A program made the translations under genes and the position numbers. From Tolypeutes matacus (Eukaryota; Chordata; Mammalia; Cingulata; Chlamyphoridae), in assembly GCA_026826555.1 (NCBI GenBank), contig JAKSZT010053928.1, forward strand, positions 41,998,591-42,062,590: 64,000 nt of DNA, written 5' to 3'. Under the pieces are notes generated by a model. That model saw nothing but the letters and a program-made list of their open reading frames with translations. It was not told the DNA's origin and ran no database searches. Shown here piece by piece: positions 12,890-26,089 of the stretch; position 1 is the first letter of the stretch, and each line of letters begins with the position of its first letter.

Positions 12890-13230
12890 TTGCACTAGAT
12901 ATGTGTATGCAAATTCCTGAACTACAAAACTCACAATTAAGCAGAAAGGAAAGGCGGCAGGTATTTACACGACTTGTCATAAGGCACTGTGGAGTGTGAG
13001 AAGTGCCAAACAGTGATATAGTGCAGGTGGGTACAGAAGAAATAGTAATCATTTCTGGCTCTGGAAATCAAAATCAAGTCTTGGAAGAGGCAGAGTTTAT
13101 TCTAAACCTTGAAGAGAGAAGAGAAAAATATAGGGAAAGCCACTTTAGGCCAAAAAACAGTTTGAGAAAAGCACTGAAACATAAGAGTGCATGGACGTTC
13201 AAAAGAAAGGCATATAAGCACATTTGGAGG
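12890..13230 (-). repeat. L2-like fossil, minus strand
   Basis: Weak antisense L2 resemblance: ...GAGGCAGAGTTTATTCTAAA... and ...AGTGCATGGACGTTCAAAAG.... The open frame here is not conserved-looking. Confidence 0.45.
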
Positions 13231-13789
13231 GAAGGTGTGTGTATATAGCTTGTTCACATGCAAGGGGGGGGGGAACAAGGAACATGGGTGGGGCTTAGAA
13301 AGAAGGGAGGGAATGGGTGAGGGTGCAGAGTAGAAAATAGAATTAAGTGGTAGGTTTGGAATAGGTAATAGACTGAAACTTAAGAAGCTAATTACTAGAA
13401 AGCTAGTAAACTAAGTGGAACAGAACAAAAGAGAAGAAAAGGAACTTGTATTGAAATAATATATGCACATGATTTTTAAAAAGATTTTTAGTACAAAAAG
13501 GCTTATAATGGAAAGCAACACTTCCCCAACCTGAGCTCCCCTACCCCCATCCTTCTCTTCAAAGGGAATACTTTTAACTGTGTCTGTATTTAGTTTTTCT
13601 GTGGTTACCTCCAAATCTACAAATGATATGCTTATGCTATTACTTCTTGATTTATTAACTTTAGACATTATTGACTTTCTGCTAAAATAGATGAGAATTT
13701 ACTCTGTACCAACTTTCGATTCTTTATAATTGCACTGTTTTTTATACCTCTCCTGGTTAAAGATTTTAAATAACTCACTTTTTTTTCAG

Positions 13790-14640
13790 TTCCACTCCTC
13801 AGTCCTGTCCTCCAAACCACCAAAGTTCTGAGAGGCCTCCGGGTAGACAGTTCTCCTCTTTTTCTGCCACTCACTTGTCCACTCAGTTAGGCCACGGTCT
13901 CCTCTGCTGTGTTCTAAGTCTCTACTCCTTCGGTCTTTGTCTAGCAATGTTCTGTCTTCAATCAATGCATTTAAAACTCTCATCCACTGGTGACTCTCCC
14001 CTTTTATTTCTGGCAAAGGTTCAGGCATTTAAAATTTCTTTTCTATTATTTCTATGAAATGTTGAGAAGGAACGGATTCTCACACATTTGTACAATTCAT
14101 GATCTTGAACTTTAAGTTAAGGAGATGTGTAGAATCTTTTGCTTTTATTACTCAATCCCCTCTTTGCCCTTCTCTGAACAGCTATGTACCCAGGGAACTG
14201 ACCATAAGACTGTATCAGTGACTCCTTTGTCCATTGGCCTTTGGTTGGGTTTGGCCAGTGTGGGGCACACACTGGAAGGACATAAGAGGGCGAGTAGAGA
14301 GAGATCAGGAAATTATTCTTCCAGATTCCACCCTCTGGATCATTGCAAGTTGGCCCCCTACTTCTACCAAAAGGAACACTTCCAAAGATGTAGCCCTCTC
14401 CTACAGCTACCTTCTCTCGGTTCCACTGATTGCCTCTCCTCTTGCCCCTGCAAGCCTGAGTATGATACAACTTTCAGGCTCCCAACTGTCACTAGCCCAG
14501 ATACTGCACCATCCCCTATTGGTTTACCTTAACCCTGTCCATGCTTTTGTAAATAGTTCCTTCAGTGAATTCTCCCCAGTTACCCCCATTTGAGTGGGAT
14601 ACCCACTTCCCTCCAGGACATGCTTATAAAGTGAAAGGAG
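13790..14640 (+). repeat. Unassigned old interspersed repeat
   Basis: The 3' part (...CTAGCCCAGATACTGCACCA..., ...TTAACCCTGTCCATGCTTTT..., ...CCCATTTGAGTGGGATACCC) is text I associate with an ancient mammalian repeat, but I cannot name the family. Overlapping open frames of 117-135 codons on both strands look fortuitous. Confidence 0.4.
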
Positions 14641-15999
14641 GAACAGAAATTTCACTGCTATTTGACAGAGGGAGTGTTACAAGTGGTCCCCTTTTATGCA
14701 GTTAAGCCCCTGTGAAAAGTATAGAAAGGTTAAAAAAGAAAAAAAAAAAACAAAAACCATACCTAAAACAGTTCTGCAAAATAAATAATAACTTTAAAAA
14801 AAAAAAAAAAACATTAAAAAAGCTTTTTTCATTTGGGTGGGGACAATCTTTGTAAATAATTATGACTTTAGGGCAAAGTCTCTTCCCCCATTCCCAATTA
14901 ATTCCAATCACACTGGAGTTACTCAGAAAGTTATTGTCTATCTTTAGGATGTGCATATGAGTGTGCGTGTGTGTGTATGTGTGTTCTGTCCAAGTATTAT
15001 CTCAGGGCAATGGAAATAAAGATCAGCGACAGCAGGATAAATGAAGAGGCATGGCTTCACTTCACACTGTGAAAGAGACCCTGAGGGGGACTAAACCTAG
15101 AGCAGGGATCAGAGCCTCACCCACACGTATTAAGTATCCTGCCTTTATGATGTTATTCTGGATCAAATAATTCAAAGTCTGGGAAATATATATGCATTGG
15201 TTGTCACATACTACAGATGTTTAAATGGAGATTGAGAAGGATGGATTCTAGGGTGAAAACAAACCCTTAGCAACGAGGTCAGGTTTTCCAGAGGGAAAAT
15301 TGACTAGGACTGTGTAGAAATGAAGAAAAATTTGTACATCTTTGAAGAGAGAGAGAGAGAAGAAGGATTTGAGACAGGGAAATTATAGGAGGATCTGTAA
15401 GATATCAGTTAACTCTGCTTCTATGTGTATGTTTGTGTTTCTTTTCCCTTCAACTTTGGAATGGTCATATTTGGAATACTGTTTTAAAGGATTCTACCTC
15501 TCCTTATGATGCAAGTGCCTCAGATTATGACCAAACGTGAAGCAGAGTTTGTTATGCCCAACACACTTGATTTAGTGGTGGTGTGAATTCAAGGGCAGGC
15601 AGCAGGACACTTGGCAAGGAACAGGAAATGACCTTCTCACTCCAACCCGACTTAGAAGCCAGCATGAGGGAAGAGTTTTGTATCAAGGGAGGTCACTAAC
15701 TCCAGAAAGCCAAGAAGTAAATAGCAACAAAGGAAGCGGAGATCTGAGGCAGTGTCCAGTATCATGGTTTGAAGGCCAGCAAGAGTTTTGGATGAGCAAA
15801 ATGCCAGTGGAAGCTTTCAGTAAGGAATGCCAAGCAAAGCCTTCCTTTCCATTGAACAGACAAGATGAAAGTGATTTCTGGGATGTAGATATGGAGAGGG
15901 GAAGATAGCAGCCATGTAGGTAAAATTTGTATTGCATATATGTGTAAATAAAATTTAAGATTTCCATGAATTATCACCCTTATCTGTATCAGATTCTCT

Positions 16000-16170
16000 T
16001 CTGAGCATTTTGTATGAGTGCTATTATTTTATTATTACAATACCTAATGAGATTGGTATTAATATTACCATTTTACAAATAAGAAACGATAAGAAATAGA
16101 GGCTGTAAGAAGTAAATAATTTGTCCAAAATTGCCCAGCTAGGATTACAAACTAGGCCAGAATGACATCA
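16000..16170 (-). repeat. MIR, minus strand
   Basis: ...CCATTTTACAAATAAGAAAC... followed by ...TTTGTCCAAAATTGCCCAGC...: antisense MIR core. Confidence 0.65.
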
Positions 16171-19100
16171 AAGCACATGACTTTTCCATGGAAAGAGACT
16201 TTGTAATAAGATGTGGAGAAGGAGAAGGATTTGCCAGGGAGTGGAGTTCACATCACAATTCCTGTTACCCCTAAGAGCTGGCTCTTCCTTTCTAATCAAT
16301 TCTTCAATAGCACCTTGTTGGTAGAAGCCTTCAGTGTCAATAAAAACATTATTTGTAGGGCTTTGAGTGATTCTTCCAACCTCATTAGCTTACTGAAAAA
16401 TAACAATAAGGTGTCTGTTTGCAAACATGATTATGGCAAATAAACAACTGATCAGGATTCAGTTTTGATTTGTGCATATTTTGTCACCACTAAGACATCA
16501 GGCATAATTACACTTAAGTTATTAATCACAGTGAAAAGAAATAGCATTTAGCAAAAACAGCAATTTAAAGATCAAGAACTATATTTAACAGAGAAAGTAT
16601 ACTGGTTGGCTATAAGCACTGAGAAATATTTACAGGTTCTCTGTGAATAGGTATATCAGTCTTTCCCAGAAAGATGGTACAAAGATGGAGAAAATGAGAA
16701 TGGAAAGAATATCTCTGGGTGATTTCCAGCCAGGTAAGCTGGGGCACAGCACATGAGTTTGAAGGGTCACAAGTGTTGTGCCCTGGAGCCAGACTTATTC
16801 AATCAATGCTTGTGGAATAAAGATCAACTCGCTAAGTTTGCAATTGATCTGGCATGTGTGAATAGGGGAAACGCACATGCATAGTACAGCACGGTGAACT
16901 GGTGAACCTAAGTACTGGACGAGGCTGTAGGCAGATGGAAGGCTTCCACAAGCAAGGAACCTTGCCCCAAAAGATGCAGGGTGGTTACCAATCAGCAATG
17001 CAGGGCAGTTATTCCAGTGCCAGGCTGCAGAATTCTGACCTGCAGATTTAAAAATATCACCCTTTAGTGCTTTCCTTTGTTCCTCAAACATCACATTACT
17101 GATTAGGCTCCTGTGGTCCATTATACTTCATGATACCAGTCTTCTTCCAGATGAGCAGACTTATTGCCTCATGATCACCTTTAACTGTTGGTTCTCACAC
17201 TGGGGCTCTCTTTCTTCTTCCTTACTTATATATCCAATCCACAATTAAAACAAAACAAAACAAAACAAAAAAACTGCTGGTCATTCCTCTGCAATTGATC
17301 TTGAAGCAAAAGGATGGCACCAATGAACTGTTTTAAGAGTCATAATATATAACCACAGTCTACACAACTCTGGCAACTTCTAGACCTCAGAGAATTCCTT
17401 GAGCCGTGCCTCAGATTCCTTGGATGTCAAACAGGTCAAATAAAAGTTTCTATTTCATATGATAACAATCCCAACAGGGAGGACTAAATGAGATACTGCA
17501 TAATAAGCGTGCATCGCCTGGCAGGCAGTGCATGCTCTCCAAGTTAACATGAATTCATGAAAGAAGGGGAGAAGAAAGGCTGAACAAATCAGCAGAAGAA
17601 AAGCATCAATAGTGAAGGGCTCCTTCTAATTAAAAAGAAAAAGTGACAAACGGACCTTATAATCAGAGCCAGGTCTCATACATGTTCTGTGCATCTAAGA
17701 GTAGATCAGGAATGACTTAAAAACATTCCCTTTTTGCTCATGGTCAATTGAATTACAATCACAAGGCACACATCACCTACAACCACCTTCCCATATTGGT
17801 GGAGAGAAATAGATCAGGTGAACACATACACTGTTTGCTTGGGAGAGGCCTTAGGTAACACCTGTTGTCCTGACTCAAATACTAACAGGTTCTCCTTTCA
17901 TTCACACAAGTGAAAGCGTATATGGTCACCCAGAAAAAGACCACGTAAAAATGAAAGAAATAGCACATTTTACTTCTCGGTCCAGCAGATAGCTATATTT
18001 CCCAAGTGGGAGGGGGTAGGCTACACCACTGTTCTTAAAATTATCTATGCAATCCTATCATTGAATCTTTTTATTTCTTGCCACAGAAATCTGCTTGAGA
18101 TAACAGTTCATTCATTGAAAGAAGACTCCTTTGGGTCCCAAGCACACTTGCTCATAAATCATTAAATTAAAAACTAGAAGGAAATGGGAATATAGGGCTT
18201 ATCTTAAAATAATTGACTGTCACTACTTTATATGTGATGTTATGATACAAAGAACACAAACAGGCACTATAGAACCAAACGGAGTGGCGTTTAATCAAAG
18301 TGAAATATTGATATGAGGAGAAAACTATCACATGGCAAAAATTCTAAATGGCCATTAAGAAGTCTGTTGCTAAGTCAATTCTACAGACAGACAGAAAACA
18401 TAGTATGATGTCAGGCAGCCCACGATTCTTCATTATTAAATCCCCTAAAAAGTACATTCCCTCTACTGAGAATGAGAAAAGTGGATTCCCTCTACACAAA
18501 AGAATGTTCCTTTCCAGTTTCTTCATGGCCACTGTTAAGATTCAGAGTTGATTTCCATTTCAGAAAAGGCCCAAAACCAGGGATACACCATCAGCCCAAC
18601 AATTTTCCACTGAAATTTGGAGAAACAGGTACTGTGACTCTGAGTTCTCAGAGGGAAACATTTACCACATACCATGTTGCATAGCTGATAAATATTTATT
18701 GGGTGTCTGCTATATGTAGGAAACCCACCTAGACGCTGTGGGTAAATACATATATGTATATTATTAAATCTCCCCAGGGAAGAAGAAATGAAACTTGGAT
18801 GGATAGTAATTTAGAAGGTTTCTGTAGTTTTATAAGTTTTCAGAAATGATAATATAAACTTCGTAATTTATTATCCAAAGACCATCAATCCAGTATATTC
18901 TCTCTCTGTTCAAGGAGAAATGGAGGCCTTTAGTGATGAAAAATGCAATGCCCTAGAAGAACTATGAGGAGGACGCTTTATATACTTCCCTCCTATTCAT
19001 CTTGGAGCTCCATTTATAGAGCAGATAGATCAAAAGCAGCCTCCTCCCTCAGAATTCCTCCCAGCCTTGACCTCCAAATACTTCAAAATCAACATTGAAC

Positions 19101-19279
19101 CAAAGACCCTATCTATTTATGGATAAAATTAATCAAAATTGCAAAGCTTTTCTGCTAAACTTTCTGGGAATGTTGAAAACAGGCTCCAGGATATCTATAG
19201 CCTTCTTATGTTTTGGAATGCTGCCTGTATTCTATATTCTTAAATTTTCATAATCATCAGTCATTTTGCAATAGAGGCC

Positions 19280-19480
19280 AAATTCAATGGATCCGGCAAT
19301 AGATAAGACCTCCAGGGCTCTGATTTCTAATCCCAGCTCATTACTGAATTGCTACATGACCTTGGGCAAAGCACTTAACCTTTCAGAGCTTCAATTTTCT
19401 TCCTTGTCCTATGTGGGTAAATACTGAGAGCCAATTCACCCGACGACTGTTAGAAATGCCTAATTAAATGGAATTTAAAG
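19280..19480 (+). repeat. MIR, plus strand
   Basis: ...CTACATGACCTTGGGCAAAG and CACTTAACCTTTCAGAGCTT are the MIR core in sense. Confidence 0.75.
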
Positions 19481-19847
19481 CATTTTGGAAAAGTAAAAAA
19501 ATATATATATAAAACTAACCAGTGAACTTAAAAACTCTTTCTCTATATGTGTGCTTCTAACACAGACTTCTGAAAGAGCAGCCCATGATTATAACTGCAT
19601 AAACTATCCAGGGTGACAATCAAGGCAAATAAACATTTTTCTTTTTATGGTAGGCACCATGCCCCCACTGACAGATATGCAATAGTCATGATTTCCAGAC
19701 AATTTCCAATTGCCCCTACTTCCTATCCCCAACCACCCCTGCTCCTGCAACGTCTCCAATTTAGAGAGCTAACCTTATCAAACAGTGACACTTCTTAAGT
19801 CCAGCCCTTCCTTTCACTCTCTAAATAGTACAAATGCAATCATCCAC

Positions 19848-20036
19848 AGCTGATCTCACTGTGTCCAACATGTGGCCCTCAGCCCTGTCTGCATATGAGA
19901 CTCTCATGGGATGCTTTTCAAAACTTCTCATGCACCACATCAAACAATTTGAATCAGACTCTCTGGTCACTGCGGCTCAAGGGTTGGTATGTTTAAAGAA
20001 ATCCTCAGGACTGAGAGCCACTGCTTTAGCACATTA
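19848..20036 (+). repeat. MER5-like hAT fossil
   Basis: ...GCATATGAGACTCTCATGGG..., ...GAATCAGACTCTCTGG... and ...CTGAGAGCCACTGC show the palindromic MER5 layout (non-autonomous hAT transposon). Confidence 0.65.
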
Positions 20037-20494
20037 AAAGGGAGCTTCTCTCATTCATCCAATATGTAAAACAGGAAAAAGACAATGCAGCATGCTTAAC
20101 CAAGCAATAGAAGACAAATGAGCACAAGCTAAATCATTACTGCTTGCAACACATTTAAAAAATGCAACCTGCCCTGAAGCCAAGTACATCATAATAGGTA
20201 TAATTGGAAAAGTGTACTATAAATGAGGAGGGTTAACAACGCTATTTATAATGATGAGTTGCATTTGCCTTTCACTTCTTGCTGATGTGTGCTGAAGTGG
20301 CAGGGATTCATCTGTCCTACGTCCTGACCCCTTTTCATGTCAGCAGATGAACTGCCTCGTGACTGCCTGCTACAGGCCTCCCTAACATCTTGCACTCCAT
20401 TAGCACTGAGATGGAAATACACTGAAACACCATACTGCACTGGCTACAGGCAGGTTTCATGGGGCACACATATCTATTCAAGAAGTAATCTTAA

Positions 20495-20859
20495 TCCCAA
20501 AGAAGCCCCTGTATTTCAACATTTTAAATCAGCACACACCACTCAGAACTGTGTGGGAGAGAGCGTGGTCTACGATGTGAACTGTGGTCTATGGTTGGTG
20601 GGGAGGCCCCTGGATGTGTAAGTCCATTGAGGGTGGTGGGCCACACTTGTGGAGATGTTTGTGTGGAACGTGGTGGGAGGTGTGGGGGGTGGGCAACATG
20701 GGAATCCCAGGGGGTTCTGTGTAATATTTTCGGTAATCTAAGCACCTCTTAAAATATATTTATATATATATAAATTTAAAAAAATTTAAAAAGAAAAAAA
20801 AAATTAAAAAAAATAAAAATAAATAAATAAAAAATAAAAAGATAAAATAAAAAAAAAAA
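20495..20859 (+). mobile_element. Short L1 3' end with 26-bp 5' inversion
   Basis: The sense part (20521-20859) matches the copy at 45.1-45.35 kb from ATTTTAAATCAGCACACACC to an A-rich tail. The first 26 bp (20495-20520) are the reverse complement of 45035-45060, with one mismatch. The 15-bp target-site duplication AAGAAGTAATCTTAA is perfect (20480-20494 and 20860-20874). Relative to the 45-kb copy, about 44 bp between the two parts are missing. Confidence 0.88.
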
Positions 20860-21382
20860 AAGAAGTAATCTTAAAATCCTGTCATCATCATTAGACACGC
20901 ATACTGAACTATATATTACAAACACCCTTTATAGTAATCCACGTTGCCCTTACGTATTAGTGCTTTTATGCCCTGATGGGCATAAAAAGATGCTACTCGT
21001 GCCTAGTACAATACTGACCGGTAGAGGACACAGGATCTCAGGTCAAGCTTATGTATCATAGGAGAGTGAGGAAGAAGCTCAGGGAGGTGGAGCTGGCAGC
21101 CTGGCATTCTTGGAGCTCCCTCTATCCGTCTTAAAGAAGACTGCAGTGTATTGCTTGGCCATTTGCGGCTGTGGAGCTCGCCATGTTCCAAATGTACCAC
21201 CAATCACTGTGACTGAACCACCTGGCTTGTGCTAACTCCTTTGTGCAATGTCCTTTCCAGGCCTTTTCTACATGTAAAAACTGGATTAACTGAATGTGAG
21301 GAGGGGGGAAGTCACTCAGACATTAATATGAGCTATGATATTAAAGTTTTCATTTTGCATTTTGTGAAATGCAGTAGGACAG

Positions 21383-21982
21383 TGTGGCAATTTGAGATTA
21401 TTTAGGAATCCCAAAAAGAGAAAGATTATGTTTGCAAGCTAATCTACTCCTCTGGGTGTGATACTCTTTGTGTTATATTCATTTGAGGGGTCTTTGATTA
21501 AGATTCCTTGATAAGATCAATTAAGGGCCTTGGATTGGGCTATGTCAGAGGATGTGACTCAGGTTGAGTCCCATCACCTTGCTGGGTCTGATATAAATGG
21601 ACACTCACTCCAGAAGATACAGAGACGAGAGGGAGCTCTGTCCCTTTTTATCCTGCCCGCCCCCCCATCCTGAGCCATTTGCCGGATGATTTGCAGCTGA
21701 CCTTGGGAAGAGAACAGAAGAGCTAAGATTGATATAGAAGACCTGGAATGAAACAAGGCCTATGCCAGGAGAGAGAGAGAGGACTGGGAGCCCGGAGGGG
21801 AAAGGGAGACCAGGCAGAGATCAGCAGCCATCTTGCTTCAACATGTGGCAACTGACTTTGGTGAGAAAGCAACCTTGAGTCAGACCTTTTAGAGCCTGGT
21901 AACTGTAAGCTTTTACCCCAAATAAATACCCTTTATAAAAGCCAACAGAGTTCTGGTACTTTGCATCGGCACCCCTTTGGCA
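21383..21982 (+). mobile_element. Solo-LTR-like repeat, copy 1
   Basis: About 600 bp beginning TGTGGCAATTTGAG and ending ...CACCCCTTTGGCA. A TATA-like GATATAAATGG lies near 21589 and an AATAAA near 21921, followed by AAAGCCAACAGAGTTCTGGT. Promoter then polyadenylation signal in that order suggests an LTR on the plus strand. Family not certain, boundaries approximate. Confidence 0.6.
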
Positions 21983-22479
21983 GACTATACAGAACTGTTA
22001 AGGGAAAATGTCTCTGTGAAGGCAGACCACGTAAAATAAAGTTTCATTTTAAACCGTGTATTTTAGTACAATGTACACAAAAACTCTCATCCTCTCTCTT
22101 GTGTGTGAGGAACATGTTATTGCCTGGCTTGCTGACTTCATCATTTTTGCAGCATCTACATAAAGTCATTAGCTTTTGAAATTCCTCTTCTGGCTTAATG
22201 TTGATGTCATAATATGACTTTTAAAATCAGTGAATCTGGAATTCCAGGTCAGTGAACTTGGGAAAATTACTTTTCTCTTGATGTCTCAAAGGGACATAGT
22301 AAGTGAACCTTACTATGTAGCTTCGAAGAGGAATAATCAGGTAATGGAGTGCAAAGTACCTAGTTCAGGTTCGGAATATAATAAATAGGTTAAAATGTTA
22401 GCTGGCGTGGACTGGTGAATGTGATGTATATTTTAAGCCTATTTCCTCTCCCCAGATAAGTCCTACACTTTCTGAATTA

Positions 22480-22700
22480 TTGAACAGAAGGGTCACCACT
22501 TTCCAGAGGCTTTTCCCACACCACCCTCAGTCAAGTGGCCTTCTCTACAGCCCACAGGCACCAGCCAGTGTCTCCACAAAGTACCAAGTTGCCTTCTGTC
22601 CTCCTCTTATCTCTCTCTGCCTCCAGGGAGATTCTCCAGGTCTTACTGCACTCTCAAAACCTATGAGGCATCTAATAAAGGATTGTTGAAGGAATAAATG
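22480..22700 (+). repeat. L2 3' end, plus strand
   Basis: ...CAGAGGCTTTTCCCACACCA... to ...CATCTAATAAAGGATTGTTG and AAGGAATAAATG, the usual sense L2 tail. Confidence 0.65.
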
Positions 22701-22908
22701 TATAAACGAACATTTCATCATCTACATTTTTAAACAGGACAATGGTGACCTTGGTTTTTAACAATATGGCAGAGTACAAGTCTGGAGAAACTATCCTGGC
22801 ACAAAACAACAAAATTGCTGGAAGACTTTGTTTTTTAATGCCTCTTAAAATTCCTAACTTTTTATTATGGAAATTTTTTAACATATCAAATGACCCCCAA
22901 GATACCTA

Positions 22909-23565
22909 TGGCTGCCTTTATGAATTCCAAAAATAGATATTGGATTGTGTTTGTAAATTGGTCTCTTCCTCTGGGTGTATTAGATTGTATTAGATTCAGA
23001 GGTTTCTCTTTTACTTTATTAAATCAAGATAGGACTTTTATTTGACTACATCATTAGGCAACTCAGTTTGAGTCCCCACCCCTACCCTTTGTAGGGTATA
23101 TAAAGGGATGCTCAATCAAAGGCAGAGAAGAAATACATGGAGAAGGAGAACACAGAGAATAACAACACAGAGGAAGAAAGACAGCTCATCAGACAGGATC
23201 CTGCAGCCCCGGGAAGAGATGAGCCTGATGGTATACAACTGACCTTGTGAAGAGACCAGAGCAGCTGAGCTGGGAAAGAAATAAGCCCCGGGAAGAGAGA
23301 TGAGCCTTATGCTGGCCTACAGCTGAGATCGGAAGGAGCTGGGACCATGGAGCTTTAAGAGGAAAGAGGAAGGCTGAACACTCGCAGACATTACCCACCG
23401 TCTTGTGTCAACACAGAACAACAGGCTTTGGGTGAGAAAGTACCTCTTAAGTTACCTTGAGTTGGACTCTTTAGGGCCTTATGACTGTAAGCTTCTACCC
23501 CAAATAAATACCCTTTATAAAAGCCAACAGATTTCTGGTACTTTGCATCAGCACCCCTTTGGCTA
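22909..23565 (+). mobile_element. Solo-LTR-like repeat, copy 2
   Basis: A second, diverged copy of the 21.4-kb repeat in the same orientation. It shares TCTGGGTGT..., a TATA box (GGGTATATAAAGGG near 23090), the tail CCAAATAAATACCCTTTATA and ...TGGTACTTTGCATC. The intervening 0.9 kb contains an L2 fossil, so the two are not obviously ends of one provirus. Confidence 0.6.
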
Positions 23566-23884
23566 ATATAATACCCATCAGCCAACTTCAATCATTATCA
23601 GTATGTGACCAATCTTGTTTTCATCTATATCCCTACTCACTCACATGCCCCCCCCCCAAATATTTTAAAGAACATTCAGACATCATATCATTTCATCTGT
23701 AAATATTTCAGAATAGACTTATGAAAGATAAGGGCTCTTTTTTCCACACAGCCATAGTAATATTATCATACATAAAAATATTAGTAACAGTTCTCCTAAA
23801 ATACTAATAAATATCCCAACAGTTATACAGTATATATGTGTATGTATATAAATACATATGTGTCATATTGTCAAAGAAAAATTT

Positions 23885-24130
23885 GCACCATACAATGTGA
23901 AACAGGCAAGGATGACTTTATTCAAAGTTATACACAATAGAGGAGAGAGACCAGAAGGCTATTGTGATATATAGAGAGACACCAGAAGGCTATCACCTTG
24001 GGGACAGGGAGAGGGGGCAGAAAGCTCAATTCCAATGAAGCAGAGGGCAGAAGAGTTTCCAGATGAGCTAATGGAAAAGTACTGAAGGGGGATGTCAAGC
24101 AATGGGGTGTGTCCATTACATGATGTTATA
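23885..24130 (-). mobile_element. Possible LTR fragment, minus strand
   Basis: On the minus strand the left end contains TTGAATAAAGTCATCCTTGC, which resembles an LTR polyadenylation region. It also contains a short tandem duplication of AGACCAGAAGGCTAT. Weak assignment. Confidence 0.35.
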
Positions 24131-24334
24131 TTCAGAGTTCACAGTGGAAGCTGGTGGAACATGTTCTATCTGGATTTTGTAAGGGCTAAGGTAAAGGAGG
24201 TCAGGGGCCACAGATGAGGCCACAGAAGTTTACATGAGCTAAGGAGAAGTTAAAGCTGCCTTGGTCAGTAATACAAAAGGTTGGGGATTTCTTCAACTAT
24301 GCAGTTTTATGGGATCAAAGGATTCAAATAAAAT

Positions 24335-24422
24335 TCAGCATGGTCTCTATACCTATATCTGTATCTATATCTATACCTGTATCTATAATCTCTGTCTGTC
24401 TGTCTGTCTATCTATCTATGTT
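24335..24422 (+). repeat. TATC / TGTC simple repeat
   Basis: TATCTATACC-type units pass into CTGTCTGTCTGTCTATCTAT. Confidence 0.9.
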
Positions 24423-25039
24423 TGAATTCAAATCCAAATAAGGTCTGAGGTTACATGTGGTTGCTATGTCCTATTGATTTTTCCATCTTTCCTTTTGTTT
24501 CCCTTGCAATTCTCTCTGAAATATTTTAAAGATGTTTTATAAATCCATGGCTGAAAAGGTAGGGAATAAAGGACATTCTTGGAGCACTAGCCCTCAAGGG
24601 ACTCTCTCCATGACTGGTGTTGAGAGACTGGGTTTTAATGGATGTGATAAATCAGGAAATAGGGGACAAAGCCTGGGAGCAGAGCACAGCAGTGTGTGTG
24701 GTCAGATCCTATCCCCCACCCTCCCAGAAAGCTTGAATCCCTTGGAGCATGGACCAGAAAAAAGAACAAAAACAGAAAACAAAACAAAACTTCTGCAACA
24801 GGGAGAAAGAATGAAGATGTTTGTCTGTCTTGGACTTGATTCTGGAAAGAATAGAATAAAAGAGAAGTTATCCGGAGATTTTCTAAGCAGATGCCTGCAT
24901 TAATATCTGTGTGGAGTTTGAGTTCATAATATTCTATTTGGAAGAGAAAAACCCAAGGTGAAAATTGTTTATAGGTATTTTGTATTGTTCAGGAAGAAGA
25001 ATATTGAAATACTCTAAAGAGGACGTACTATTCTAGGGC

Positions 25040-25470
25040 CTAAGAATACAATAGACAACAAAAGGAAAAAAATGTTCTTGCTTTCATGGATCTTACATTC
25101 TAGTGGAGGGACAAAGACAATTTAAAAAATAGATAAGTTAAATACCTACTGTTTCATATGATGATTAAATGCTGTGCAAAAAAAAATACAGCAGGGAGTC
25201 CTAGGAAATTTGTGACTAAGTTGTGGTGGGGAGGGGGAGAGGTTGTGATTTTAAATTTCAAAAGCCTCAAAGAGTAAGGAATATTTGAGCAAGAACATGA
25301 AAGAGGTGGGGGGAGTGACATCTATATAATATCTAGGGAGAGAGAATTCTAGGCAAAGAATGTGCAAAGGCACAGAGCCACATTCCACAAGAACAAGGGA
25401 AACAAACCTGATTGGGTCACTAGAGGGGGAGGTGGGGAAGGTGGGAGGTGGTAGTGATAGAAAAGGAGGA
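25040..25470 (-). repeat. L2 fossil, minus strand
   Basis: Antisense L2 phrases: ...GGATCTTACATTCTAGTGGA... and ...GAATGTGCAAAGGCACAGAG.... Confidence 0.75.
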
Positions 25471-25774
25471 CAGTTTTTCCACCTTGAAAAGGAAGCTGGA
25501 TTCCTTTTTTCAACCATATATTAAAAATGAACTATTAAAGAATTAGACATAAAAGTTTCAGAAGAATGCCTTTGTATAGGAAATATCTCTTGAAATGTGT
25601 GAATGAAAAACATAAACATAAATTCAACTATATTAAAATTAAGCAGTTCTGCTCATCAAAAGACAGATTTCACCCTGAATGGAAATATCTGCACCACATG
25701 TAATCCAAACATTAAAAATTGTGGATTTGGTATCCAGAGGATAGTTTTCAATACAATAAGACAAACAACCCAAG

Positions 25775-25965
25775 CATTTACCATGCTCTAGTCACTTACC
25801 AAATACTTTATGTGAATTGACTCAATCCTCACAACTCTAAAATACTCCCCATTTTGCAATCAGAAACTAGAGTGCTTTTGTAATTTCTCCAAGCTGCCAC
25901 TGAGGGACAGAGAAAGTTTGAAACCCAAATTGCCTATACCCAGCATTTGTGTTCTTAATTCTGCT
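25775..25965 (-). repeat. MIR, minus strand
   Basis: ...TGACTCAATCCTCACAACTC..., ...CCCCATTTTGCAATCAGAAA... and a degraded GAAACCCAAATTGC end. Confidence 0.6.
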
Positions 25966-26089
25966 TTGCTGCCTGTCACCAAAAGGTACCTCCTGTAACT
26001 GAGGGTTAAGAATTAACAAATAATTATGATTATAAAATCATTATATAGATTCCTTTATATTATAAAATAGCAAAAGGTTAATATATAAA

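Noticed and set aside
13003..13248. Charged 81-codon open frame resembling a coding exon
   Set aside because: Weakly resembles antisense L2, begins at a fortuitous ATG and has no partner exon or splice-phase support.
14125..14593. Overlapping 117-135 codon open frames on both strands
   Set aside because: Located in an old interspersed repeat, opposite-strand overlaps, no conserved composition.
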